Assembly (NCBI GenBank): GCA_963779325.1
Contig: CAVZXS010000017.1
Coordinates: forward strand, 1 to 64,000
Direction: 5' to 3'
Length of the DNA stretch: 64,000 nucleotides
Source: CAVZXS01 sp963779325
GTDB lineage: Bacteria > Bacteroidota > Bacteroidia > Chitinophagales > Chitinophagaceae
Shown here: piece after piece, positions 25,484 to 33,647 of the stretch
Position numbering within the stretch: position 1 is the first letter of the stretch
How the letters are laid out: every line of letters begins with the position of its first letter
Notes under the pieces: generated by a model
Database searches by the model: none
What the model was told of the DNA's origin: nothing
The model's input: only the letters and a program-made list of their open reading frames with translations
Position numbers and translations under genes: made by a program

Positions 25484-26610
25484 ATGAGCCTAATAACCCG
25501 CCATAATTACGAAGAATATTTTATCCTGTACATGGATGATGAGCTGTCTGCCGCAGATAAGCAGATGGTAGAGTTATTTGCAGCACAAAACCCCGACCTG
25601 AAAGATGAATTGGATTTGTTGATGCAATCTAAATTGGTGCCTGATACAAATATTGTATTTGAAGGCAAAGAGCTATTGATGAAAGATGAAGCTTCTTCAC
25701 CGATAAGCGGTATTACAGAAAAATTATTATTGCATTTAGATAATGAATTGCCCGCCGGCGAAAAAGCGGATATAGAAAAATTAATTGCCGCCGATACAGA
25801 GGTAACTAAAGAATGGCAATTGCTGCTGCAAACAAAATTACCTGCTGAAGCTGTAGTTTTCCCTAATAAACAATCCCTGTATAGAAAAGAAGAAACAGTA
25901 AGAGTTGTTTCCATTAAATGGTGGAGGATAGCGGCCGCAGCCGTTGTTTTACTGGGCATTGGTTTCGGTACTTATTCTATATTAAATAATAAAGAAACTC
26001 TTGAGGGAGCTGCTCCTCCAACAGCGGGAATTAAAAAAGCAGAGAACCCTGTAAATACTCCAAATAATCAAGCTAATGCAAATACTCCTTTACCTGTTAT
26101 TGAATTACCAAAGGAGGAAATAGCAACTGCACCTGAAAATAAAACAGAACAAAAACCATTATTGGTACGGAGTAGTAGTGCGCCAATTATAAAAGATAAT
26201 AAAAAGAATATTACAGTACAGCCTCAACAACCTATAGTTGTACAAAATAATAATATTGATAAGAAAAATGAGTCGCCTTTATTTGATCAGAAGAACGATT
26301 TGAAGAAAGATAATACAAAAGATGCAATTGCAAAAGTCGATAACCCTCCTTCACAAAATATTAAGAAAGATGATGTAACAACAGAGAACCCTCCACGTAC
26401 TACTGATATACAATCGAATCCGGTAAGTACCTGCAGTATGCAGCTTCCGAATTTGGTTGATGTCAGAACCCGAAAACAGTGGGAAGGAAAAATAAACTTC
26501 GCGGCTTCTTCCGGAAAGCTACAAGAGTATTTGAACGCACCACTAATATCAGCGCTACTGACGATGAGGACAGGTTGCTGATTGGCGGACTGGCAGTAAG
26601 ACTTAAATAA
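25484..26610 (+). pseudogene. Anti-sigma-factor-like membrane protein, frameshifted near its end
   Basis: The frame from ATG 25484 runs to 26581 (365 residues). The N-terminal part holds two similar modules (YFILYMDDELSAADKQMVE and LLLHLDNELPAGEKADIE), a layout common in Bacteroidota anti-sigma-like proteins. A single membrane segment (about 145-165) follows, and then a long Asn/Lys/Pro-rich periplasmic stretch. The conserved C-terminal ending (KLRGFFRKATRVFERTT, then IGGLAVRLK, stop at 26608-26610) is in another frame. Restoring one C in the CCC run at 26469-26471 joins them as DVRTPKTVGRKNKLRGFF. So this is a one-base deletion or a sequencing error. It probably controls the sigma factor upstream. 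Confidence 0.78.
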
Positions 26611-26639
26611 AATTATTAATAATCGTAAAACAAAGAATT

Positions 26640-27479
26640 ATGAAAAGGATTTTTACACTGTGCATACTATTATGCACTGCAATGGCAGGCTTTGCGCAGG
26701 TGGACAGCACGGCTAAAAAAAGCCCCTCTGAAGACACAGATACCATCCGTATCGGCGGTATGATTATCATTCGCAAAGCCGGAAAAAACAGGGAAGTAAA
26801 CTCTGACAGTTCCGTGGTTCGTATACTGAAACGCAAAAGAACCAAACCCGAAAACGTAAGTACCAATTGGTGGATTGTAGATCTCGGTTTTGCCAACTAC
26901 ACCGATGAAACAAACTATACTACAGCGCTGTCATCCGGTTTTGTTGGTACAGGCGTGGGTAAAGATCAATTGAAATTGCGTACAGGTAAATCCAGGAATG
27001 TAAACATTTGGTTTTTTATGCAGCGGCTCAATGTAATAAAACATGTAGTAAACCTGAAATACGGTATGGGTCTTGAGCTGAATAATTATCACTTTGATGA
27101 AAAAGTAGAATTTCAGAAAAACCCTACTAAGATAGTGTTGGGTACAAAAGATTATAAGAAGAACAAATTAGCCGCCGATTATATTACCGTACCCATCATG
27201 CTGAATTTCAATTTTACACCCACCCGTAAAAATGGTTTTGGACTGAGCGCCGGTGTAAGTGCAGGCTACCTGTACAGCAGCCGTTGGAAAACAAAAGATA
27301 ACGATGATAAAAACAAATTGCGTGATGATTTTGATTTGAAAAAATGGAAAACAAGCGCCATCGGCGAATTGATGCTGGGCCCGGTAAAACTTTACGGCAG
27401 CATGGCATTAAATAATATGTGGGATAAAGGATTGGATCAAACACCTTATAACGTGGGCATACGATTCAGTAATTGGTAA
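26640..27479 (+). CDS. Outer-membrane beta-barrel protein (PorT-like/porin family)
   Basis: The product is 279 residues. A signal peptide (FTLCILLCTAMAGFAQ) precedes a short disordered region (about 20-75) and a C-terminal barrel built of alternating strands (LKYGMGLELNNYHF, GFGLSAGVSAGYLYSS, LMLGPVKLYGSMALNNMW), ending in GIRFSNW, where a terminal aromatic residue is typical for outer-membrane insertion. It follows the anti-sigma-like gene by 29 bases and forms the last gene of the sigma operon. A terminator lies 30 bases downstream. The exact substrate is unknown. Confidence 0.85.
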   Translation: MKRIFTLCILLCTAMAGFAQVDSTAKKSPSEDTDTIRIGGMIIIRKAGKNREVNSDSSVVRILKRKRTKPENVSTNWWIVDLGFANYTDETNYTTALSSGFVGTGVGKDQLKLRTGKSRNVNIWFFMQRLNVIKHVVNLKYGMGLELNNYHFDEKVEFQKNPTKIVLGTKDYKKNKLAADYITVPIMLNFNFTPTRKNGFGLSAGVSAGYLYSSRWKTKDNDDKNKLRDDFDLKKWKTSAIGELMLGPVKLYGSMALNNMWDKGLDQTPYNVGIRFSNW

Positions 27480-27509
27480 TACCGAATCGCTATGTAAAAA
27501 TAGTTCAAC

Positions 27510-27550
27510 AACCGGCATCGGTTTTACAGCGGTGCCGGTTTTTTATTTTT
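27510..27550 (+). terminator. Terminator of the sigma/anti-sigma/barrel operon
   Basis: AACCGGCA (27510-27517) pairs with TGCCGGTT (27533-27540), followed by a T-rich run. Just before it, next to the stop codon, lies ATACCGAATCGCTATG, a 16-base word that also occurs at 56888-56903. Confidence 0.85.
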
Positions 27551-27724
27551 CAAATAAAAAAGGATAAAATTGATTCTCCCGCTACGCAGTAATACCAAGG
27601 TATCTACTTATATAAAATTGCTAAAGCCGGGAAATTTGCCCGCGTTTTTCACTATTTATTTTTTGGCTTTTTCCTAAAGGCCCGTTAAAAGATATTCACA
27701 GCTAAAAATAAAAGTATCCGGCAT

Positions 27725-27732
27725 TACGTTTG
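27725..27732 (+). promoter_or_regulatory. -7 box TACGTTTG of the L,D-transpeptidase gene
   Basis: A perfect TAnnTTTG, 77 bases before ATG 27810; no -33 TTTG is visible. Nothing else is recognisable in the gap 27551-27809. Confidence 0.5.
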
Positions 27733-27809
27733 TCTGTTACATAACCGGTTAAGGAGCTGCGGATTTAAGAAAAAAGAGATTTACAGCTCCGAAAAACATT
27801 AACAGCACG

Positions 27810-28412
27810 ATGAAACACGCTATTCTAATCAATTCAGTTATTTTTACAGGCACGTTGCTAACCGCCGGTTTATTTATACAAAACACTCCGGTTGCTTCAT
27901 CAGTTTCGCGAGCAGAGGTAAAGACAAGTAAATCTTCAAAACGAAACGGGTTTTTCAACAGTCAGCCTGTTGGCGAGATTTCCATTGTAATAGATAAAAC
28001 AGATTACGAACTGAGCGTATACGATAAGCAGGGCTGGTACGCCACCTACCCGGTTGTATTTGGTAATAATTCGCTGGCCGATAAAAAAGTACAGGGCGAC
28101 CGCAATACACCCGAAGGCGCTTTTCAAATAACGGCCAAAAGGCCCCACGAAAAATGGTATCGTTTCATTTCAATAAACTATCCCACTGCTTCAGATCGTG
28201 AAAAATTTAACCAGCGCAAAAAGCGCGGCGAAATACCGGCTAATGCCGTACTTGGGGGCGGTATAGGTATTCACGGCGTTTACCCGCACGAAGATTTTGT
28301 AATTGACCGCTACAAAAACTGGACACTGGGCTGCATCAGCATGAAAAATAGTGATGTAGAAGAAATCTACGGCTATGTAACAGCCGGCACAAAAGTGACT
28401 ATCAAAAAATAA
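27810..28412 (+). CDS. L,D-transpeptidase (YkuD family), exported
   Basis: The product is 200 residues. A signal peptide (about 1-30) precedes the YkuD domain (about 55-195), which includes SIVIDKTDYELSVYDKQG, the HG motif in GIGIHGVYPHEDF and the catalytic Cys in TLGCISMKN (canonical xSxGCxRx, with Ile-Ser-Met here). These enzymes form 3-3 cross-links in peptidoglycan or attach proteins to it. Together with dacB, the amidase and the GH3/serine hydrolase, it adds to the peptidoglycan-active set of this region. The gene stands alone; the next gene is convergent, 6 bases away. Confidence 0.9.
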   Translation: MKHAILINSVIFTGTLLTAGLFIQNTPVASSVSRAEVKTSKSSKRNGFFNSQPVGEISIVIDKTDYELSVYDKQGWYATYPVVFGNNSLADKKVQGDRNTPEGAFQITAKRPHEKWYRFISINYPTASDREKFNQRKKRGEIPANAVLGGGIGIHGVYPHEDFVIDRYKNWTLGCISMKNSDVEEIYGYVTAGTKVTIKK

Positions 28413-28418
28413 GTACTG

Positions 28419-29399
28419 TTAGTTTTCCAAAAAACGTCCTACTTCATTTCTCCACAATACAGAATCATTTTTAATCAACGATTCATGTCCCGCATTTTCA
28501 TACACTACTAATTTTTTATTTGCAGCAGCTATATTTTTATACACCGCATCTGTTTCATTTTTAGAAACACGCAAATCTTTGGCGCCCCATTGCAGCAGTA
28601 CGGGGCAGGTAATCTTTTTTACATACTCCTCGGGAGCATAACTAAAAGCCCAATAACCCTGTTCTACCGATCCCCAAAAAGTAAACAGTGAAGCAACAGG
28701 TTCTTGCGGTATGCCCATTTGCTTAACGCGGCCCCTTACTGCATCTCTTAATGTACCAAAGGGCATTTCTAAAATAATCTTCGAGGGCTTTAAATCATCG
28801 TATGTATTAAAGGAACTTGTAATAGCAGCAGCGCCCATGGAAGTCCCCCACAGAATAATATTCTCTTCGCCCAGGGATTTTACATAATCGTATGCAAGCT
28901 TTATTTCTTCTCCTTCTTCTTTTCCGATACTGCAGGCTGTGCCTTCGCTGTTGCCATGCGCCCTGAAATCGACAGGCATTACGTTGTAACCGCGGTTATA
29001 AAATTCTTCGCCGGCAACTAACAAAGAGCCTTTTGTACCCATGTGTCCGTGAAATAAAATAACCGTACCGATAGCTGAATCTTTTTTAATATACCAGGCT
29101 TCTATTTTCAACTCGTTTTTTGTTTTCAAAGTAATGGTTTGATAATCTCTTTTGGGAAATTTTTTGATAACCGGCTTGCCGTTTTTTACGCCAAAAAATG
29201 CGGCACTTGTTTTTTCAAAGAAGCCCATTTTTTCGGGGCTTTTTGTATGACCCGTTATGCCCGTATAATTATGTGTGAGCTTCCAGGCATGAAAAGCCGA
29301 CATAATATTGAGTAATAAAAAAAGTATAAGAAAAATCCGAAGAGCTCTTCTTATCCATTTAAAAAAAGCAGGTTTGATTCTTGGGGATTTTGTTGACAT
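28419..29399 (-). CDS. Alpha/beta hydrolase (paralogue 1 of a tandem pair)
   Basis: The product is 326 residues. A membrane anchor (about 15-35, ALRIFLILFLLLNIMSAFHAW) precedes the hydrolase domain. It has HGHMGTKGSLL as the oxyanion region, nucleophile elbow GTSMGAAA (near residue 187), Asp in WGAKDLRVS and His in NAGHESL: a complete triad. It is clearly homologous to the next gene over its whole length (shared WKLTHxY, FRAHGNS, TCPVLxQWGxKD, VYENAGHESL), so the pair arose by tandem duplication. Substrate unknown. The 23-base gap suggests cotranscription. Confidence 0.85.
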   Translation of the reverse strand: MSTKSPRIKPAFFKWIRRALRIFLILFLLLNIMSAFHAWKLTHNYTGITGHTKSPEKMGFFEKTSAAFFGVKNGKPVIKKFPKRDYQTITLKTKNELKIEAWYIKKDSAIGTVILFHGHMGTKGSLLVAGEEFYNRGYNVMPVDFRAHGNSEGTACSIGKEEGEEIKLAYDYVKSLGEENIILWGTSMGAAAITSSFNTYDDLKPSKIILEMPFGTLRDAVRGRVKQMGIPQEPVASLFTFWGSVEQGYWAFSYAPEEYVKKITCPVLLQWGAKDLRVSKNETDAVYKNIAAANKKLVVYENAGHESLIKNDSVLWRNEVGRFLEN

Positions 29400-29422
29400 A
29401 CCGGTAAATAAGTGATGATGAT

Positions 29423-30397
29423 TTATTTGTTATTCAAAAAAAATTGTACTTCCTTTTGCCAAAAAGCCGGGTCACTCGCTGATAAGGATTCATGTCCTGC
29501 ATTTTCATATACATTCAGTTTCTTATCGGCAACGGCTATGTTTTTAAAAATGGCATCCGTTTCCTCTTTCATTACATAACTGTCCTTCTCGCCCCATTGC
29601 ATAAGCACAGGGCAGGTTATACTTTTCGCATAATTAATTGTGCTGTGTTTATAACCATTATAACCCCTCTCCAACCCAACCCAACCGGTAACCAAAAAAG
29701 CAAAGGGCTGTTCGGGGAAGCCGAGATTTCTTGATCTTGCTTTTAAATGATATTGCAATGAAGCGAAAGGGCATTCAATAATAATGCCTTTGGGTTTCAG
29801 TCCATAATCTTTAACGGCTTTTACTACAATGACCGCACCCATTGAAATACCGTAAAGAAAAATATTTTTCTCTCCTTTTGCAGTAATATAATCGTACGCC
29901 AGTTTTACTTCTTCCGTTTCTTTTACGCCCAATGTACTTGTATGGCCGGTGCTGTTGCCATGTGCCCGCAGATCGACAAGCATAATATTATATCCAAAAT
30001 TCAGAAACCTTGCAGCCTCAGGAATCAGCATACTTTTAGTGCCGTTGATTCCGTGAAAAAGAATAATGGTTCCTTTTGCAGAATCGGATGCAGTATACCA
30101 TGCCTCTATGTTTATATCATCTTTTGTTTTTAATACGGCAGCCTGATAAGCAAATGAAGGAGTACTTGTATTTAATGTTTTGGGATAACGAAATCCTGCA
30201 AAAAGTTTCCATGTTTTGGTAAATATGTTTTTTGAAGGTTGCTTTTGTTCTCGTATTGAAGGGTCATCGTAAAAATGAGTGAGTTTCCAGGCATGCAGTG
30301 CGGCGCTTATATTAATAAGGCAAAACTGAACCAACAGTATCCAGCCGATAAGTCTTATCGTTTTTTTTAATTTGCTTTTCTTTTTTGGTGGTATCAT
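29423..30397 (-). CDS. Alpha/beta hydrolase (paralogue 2 of a tandem pair)
   Basis: The product is 324 residues. Layout equals that of the downstream copy: N-terminal membrane anchor (about 12-33), HGINGTKSML, nucleophile elbow GISMGAVI, Asp in WGEKDSYVM and His in NAGHESLSA. Both are S9/BAAT-type serine hydrolases acting outside or at the membrane. Differences cluster in the cap region (about 200-260), which sets substrate choice, so the two may have diverged in function. It is the first gene of the pair. Its upstream region is the repeat-rich gap 30398-30933. Confidence 0.85.
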   Translation of the reverse strand: MIPPKKKSKLKKTIRLIGWILLVQFCLINISAALHAWKLTHFYDDPSIREQKQPSKNIFTKTWKLFAGFRYPKTLNTSTPSFAYQAAVLKTKDDINIEAWYTASDSAKGTIILFHGINGTKSMLIPEAARFLNFGYNIMLVDLRAHGNSTGHTSTLGVKETEEVKLAYDYITAKGEKNIFLYGISMGAVIVVKAVKDYGLKPKGIIIECPFASLQYHLKARSRNLGFPEQPFAFLVTGWVGLERGYNGYKHSTINYAKSITCPVLMQWGEKDSYVMKEETDAIFKNIAVADKKLNVYENAGHESLSASDPAFWQKEVQFFLNNK

Positions 30398-30655
30398 AAG
30401 ATATGATAAAAGCTATTTAGGATTAGGGTCAAATATAGCTTTTACCCTTTATTATCGTGAGAATCGGGCAATTTTTTTATTTGAGGTATGGTTATTGAGG
30501 CAATAAACGGCTAACCGGCTATCTAATTCAGAAAACCTACTTAAAGCAGCATTTTAATCGCTGCTTTATTTATTTGCTAAAACTTGCTTGCTTCAGATTT
30601 TATTATTCTTTATTTCATTTACCACTCAGAGGCAAGCCCTCACCCCTATAACCTC

Positions 30656-30669
30656 CCGATTTATCGGGA
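30656..30669. repeat. Palindrome CCCGAT-TT-ATCGGG
   Basis: A short inverted repeat in the gap 30398-30933, of the same TCCCGA...TCGGGA theme as the core at 4013-4055. The gap holds no gene; it contains this element, copies C and D of the palindrome-tail family, and ACGCC-TTT-GGCGT at 30795-30807. Confidence 0.6.
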
Positions 30670-30717
30670 CAGGCTCTCTCTTCTTCAGACTACCGTGAAA
30701 ACAGATATTCGAACATA

Positions 30718-30747
30718 ATGCCAAAGGCATGGTATTTTTATAGAAAA
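30718..30747 (+). repeat. Palindrome plus TTTATAGAAA tail, copy C
   Basis: ATGCC-AAA-GGCAT (30718-30730), then GGTA and TTTTTATAGAAAA (30735-30747). Confidence 0.65.
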
Positions 30748-30831
30748 GTTTTATTATGATTGAAATAAAATCACGAGGGGATGAAATCAATGTCACGCCT
30801 TTGGCGTTTTGATACAAAATATTTTTTTCGA

Positions 30832-30860
30832 TTTCTATAATAATTTCAACCCTTCGGGTT
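30832..30860 (-). repeat. Palindrome plus TTATAGAAA tail, copy D
   Basis: On the minus strand AACCC-GAA-GGGTT (30860-30848) is followed by TTATAGAAA (30840-30832). Copies C and D face each other over about 100 bases, with a third palindrome (30795-30807) between them. Confidence 0.65.
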
Positions 30861-30933
30861 TTTTGTTCTGATAGTTCTTTTTTGTTTCAGAATTTCCGCA
30901 CCAAAATCATTCAGAGAAGGAATCGAAATGCCA

Positions 30934-33339
30934 TTATAAACGACCTGTTTTTATTTCATCCACTACTCCCGGATCCAGTAATGTTGTAGTATCTCCCAAA
31001 TTTTCCGTTTCACCTTCCGCAATCTTTCTTAATATGCGACGCATAATTTTTCCGCTTCTTGTTTTGGGCAAGCCGCTTACAAATTGAATTTTATCGGGCT
31101 TGGCAATAGCGCCGATTACTCTTGTCACCGTTTGCAAAATATCTTGCCGTCTCAATGCATCATCACCATGTTTGCCATTATAAATTACGTACGCATAAAT
31201 ACCCTGTCCTTTTACATCATGCGGATAACCAACCACGGCACTTTCTACTACACCGGCATGCATGTTAATAGCATTTTCCACTTCAGCTGTGCCAATACGA
31301 TGGCCGCTTACATTCAATACATCATCTACTCTGCCTGTAATTCTAAAATTTCCTTCAGCATCTTTTAATGCACCGTCGCCGGTAAAATATAAATTAGGAT
31401 AAGTAGCAAAATAATTAGTGCGGCATCGTTCATGATCTCCCCAAGTTGTCCGCAACATACCCGGCCAAGGAAAAGAAATACACAAATTACCGGAGGCTAC
31501 CCCTCCCACCTCAGGGGGAGGTTGGGAGGGGGCCCCTTTTTCATCAACCAATACAGGCTGTACTCCGGGCATTGGTAATGTGGCCCAACTCGGTTTAGCC
31601 GGTGTAATACCTGCAAGATTTGAAATCAAACAACCGCCGGTTTCCGTTTGCCACCAGGTATCTACTATCGGGCATTTTTTCTTTCCAATATTTTCATCGT
31701 ACCAATGCCACGCTTCTTCATTAATCGGTTCGCCTACGGTACCCAATATTTTTAATGATGATAAATCTTTTCCTTTCAACGGATCTAAACCAAAACTCAT
31801 TAAACTCCTGATAGCAGTAGGCGCTGTATACAGAATATTTACTTTGTGTTTATTTATAATATCCCAAAAACGTCCTGCATCGGGCCATGTAGGTATACCT
31901 TCAAACATTAATGAAGTGGCGCCTGCACTTAAAGGACCATACAGTATATAACTGTGTCCGGTTATCCAACCGATATCTGCTGTACAAAAATGTATATCGC
32001 CGGGTTTGTATTGAAATACATTTACAAAAGTGTAAGTAGTCCATACCATATATCCGGCGCAAGTATGTACCACACCTTTTGGCTTGCCTGTACTGCCCGA
32101 TGTATAAAGAATAAATAATGGATCTTCGGCATCCATAAGAGCAGCCCCACCTAAATCCTCCCCTGAGGGGAGGACTTTAGAAACATCACTCTTAATAGTA
32201 CTTTTTGAAGCATCCGGTATTGAGTTTAACTTTTGCTTTATTGCTTCCACGACTGCAATCACATTTTTTGATACTTCCTTATTTGTAAATCTCATTACAT
32301 TATACCCATCACTTTCTAAATATTTAGTTCTGGCTTCATGATATGCCTTCTGTTCAGGCGTATCATGATAACCTCCATCTACCTCAATTACTAATTTCTT
32401 TTTTAAGCAAACGAAATCAGTTATATATTCATCAATAATATGTTGCCTTCTGATATGAAAACCTGTTTTGTTTTTTTGCAAACATTCCCAGAGTAAATTT
32501 TCCTCATTAGTTGGATTCTCTCTTTGTTTTTTACTTAATTCCTTCATTAAACTATAGCTTGAAGCCCTGGCAGTCTCTCTTAATTGAGACGCTCCCTGCT
32601 CCTTCCCCTCAGGGGAAGGTTGGGATGGGGCCGCTTCCAGTTGTTGTTCTGCATGTTCCATTTCATCTTCCCACCAAAGGTCTCGTCCTTTTATCATACT
32701 CACCGGAATTCTTGTCCTGGTATAAACAATAACTTTCTTTACTGTCTTATTACCGATGAGTGCATCATCAATTACACTTTTCAACGGAATATCTTTGGCG
32801 CCGCGGTAAGCTCCGTCGCAGGTAATAATATATTCTGCTTGCGCATCCGCTAACCTGTCGGCAATACTTTGCGCACTAAAACCGCCGAAGATTACTGAAT
32901 GTATGGCGCCGATTCTTGCACAACCCAACACTGCATAAGCCAGCTCGGGTACCATACCCATATATATACAAACCCTGTCGCCTTTTTTTACGCCGTTGTT
33001 CTTCAGCATTTGTGCCACTTGGCATACTCTTTTATGCAGGCGATTATATGTTACCACTCTTACTCTTTCTTCGGGATTGTTGGGTTCCCAAATAATGGCC
33101 GGCTTATCACCCAATGTGGAGAGATGCCGGTCAATACAATTTTCTGTGATATTTAATTTGGCGCCTGCAAACCATTCTATTTTCGGTTCAGTGAAATTCC
33201 AGTCCAGCACTTTATCCCACTTTTTTTTCCATACAAAATTATCCGCAACGGATGACCAGAATCCTTCGGGATCTTCCACACTTTTTTTATAAGCCGCCTT
33301 GTATTCTTCAAATGATTTTATTTGATAAGGATATGACAT
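30934..33339 (-). CDS. acs: Acetate-CoA ligase with in-frame DUF559 nuclease insertion
   Basis: The product is 801 residues; ordinary Acs is about 650. Residues 1-235 and 401-801 align with acetyl-CoA synthetase: VIFGGFSAQSIADR, the phosphate loop YTSGSTGKPKG (412-422), DTWWQTETGG, and the lysine segment PKTRSGKIMRR near the C-terminus. It activates acetate to acetyl-CoA through acetyl-AMP. Residues about 236-400 are foreign: a repeat-encoded linker (APSQPSPEGKEQG), a DUF559 PD-(D/E)XK domain and a second linker (VLPSGEDLGGAA). They enter the variable linker just before the phosphate loop. A third repeat-encoded stretch (GAPSQPPPEVGG) sits in a later loop. All Acs motifs are intact, so activity is likely retained. 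The divergent neighbour is a transporter. Confidence 0.93.
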   Translation of the reverse strand: MSYPYQIKSFEEYKAAYKKSVEDPEGFWSSVADNFVWKKKWDKVLDWNFTEPKIEWFAGAKLNITENCIDRHLSTLGDKPAIIWEPNNPEERVRVVTYNRLHKRVCQVAQMLKNNGVKKGDRVCIYMGMVPELAYAVLGCARIGAIHSVIFGGFSAQSIADRLADAQAEYIITCDGAYRGAKDIPLKSVIDDALIGNKTVKKVIVYTRTRIPVSMIKGRDLWWEDEMEHAEQQLEAAPSQPSPEGKEQGASQLRETARASSYSLMKELSKKQRENPTNEENLLWECLQKNKTGFHIRRQHIIDEYITDFVCLKKKLVIEVDGGYHDTPEQKAYHEARTKYLESDGYNVMRFTNKEVSKNVIAVVEAIKQKLNSIPDASKSTIKSDVSKVLPSGEDLGGAALMDAEDPLFILYTSGSTGKPKGVVHTCAGYMVWTTYTFVNVFQYKPGDIHFCTADIGWITGHSYILYGPLSAGATSLMFEGIPTWPDAGRFWDIINKHKVNILYTAPTAIRSLMSFGLDPLKGKDLSSLKILGTVGEPINEEAWHWYDENIGKKKCPIVDTWWQTETGGCLISNLAGITPAKPSWATLPMPGVQPVLVDEKGAPSQPPPEVGGVASGNLCISFPWPGMLRTTWGDHERCRTNYFATYPNLYFTGDGALKDAEGNFRITGRVDDVLNVSGHRIGTAEVENAINMHAGVVESAVVGYPHDVKGQGIYAYVIYNGKHGDDALRRQDILQTVTRVIGAIAKPDKIQFVSGLPKTRSGKIMRRILRKIAEGETENLGDTTTLLDPGVVDEIKTGRL
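31500..31536 (-). repeat. Palindromic repeat read in frame in acs (third copy)
   Basis: In the sense of the gene: GGGGCCCCCTCCCAACC, then CTCCCCCTGAGGTGGGAGGGG. It encodes GAPSQPPPEVGG in a surface loop where Acs proteins usually have a short variable stretch. It has the orientation of the start-side repeat of the nuclease insertion, but no cargo. Confidence 0.8.
32140..32634 (-). mobile_element. DUF559 endonuclease cassette bounded by inverted palindromic repeats, inside acs
   Basis: In gene sense, the start edge (32634-32593) reads GCGGCCCCATCCCAACC then TTCCCCTGAGGGGAAGG. The end edge (32175-32140), reverse complemented, reads GCAGCCCCACCTAAATCC then TCCCCTGAGGGGAGG. The two are inverted copies with the tails outermost and the palindromes innermost. 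Between them lies one complete DUF559 domain: TNEENLLWECL (278-287), IRRQH (296-300), D308 in ITDF, E319 and D321 in LVIEVDGGYH, then a Lys/Arg-rich end. These are the expected metal and catalytic residues of the PD-(D/E)XK fold. There is no stop, and the 495 bases are a multiple of three. No intein splice residues are present at the edges. The layout suggests a mobile cassette; mobility is inference. Confidence 0.75.
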
Positions 33340-33499
33340 ACTGTTTATTGATTATAGATTTATACCGCAATGAAAGATAAATTTACGGAAGTATTGTAAT
33401 TAAGTTTGTTATTTGCGCAAACGTTTCTTGAAAAATGAGTACATCTCAAATTTTCGTAGCGTTGAATTATTAGCTGTTACAACTAAAGAATGCCGCTTC

Positions 33500-33575
33500 C
33501 CCTCCATTGGAGAGTGTCCCGCATTGCGGGAGGCTAAAGTAATTTCGCATAAGAAAATCTCGATGGGGTGGGTTT
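33500..33575 (-). repeat. Composite repeat (ACCCACCCC box plus palindrome), copy 3
   Basis: On the minus strand: AAACCCACCCCATCGA, AT-rich, ATGCGAAATTACTTTAG, then CTCCCG-CAAT-GCGGGA and a CCTCCATTGGAGG-like end. It aligns with 36939-36999 (shared ATGCGAAAT...CTTAG). The gap 33340-33647 between acs and the transporter contains no gene. Confidence 0.6.
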
Positions 33576-33647
33576 GAGATACGAAAATTTAGGATTCGTC
33601 CGTATAAACTTATTTTTCTTTCCTGTATAAATACTTATCTTAATTGC

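Noticed and set aside
32140..32634. Intein or group I/II intron in acs
   Set aside because: No Cys/Ser start or His-Asn end at the edges, no DUF-independent splicing domain, and no intron core; the insert is an open frame ending in repeat DNA.
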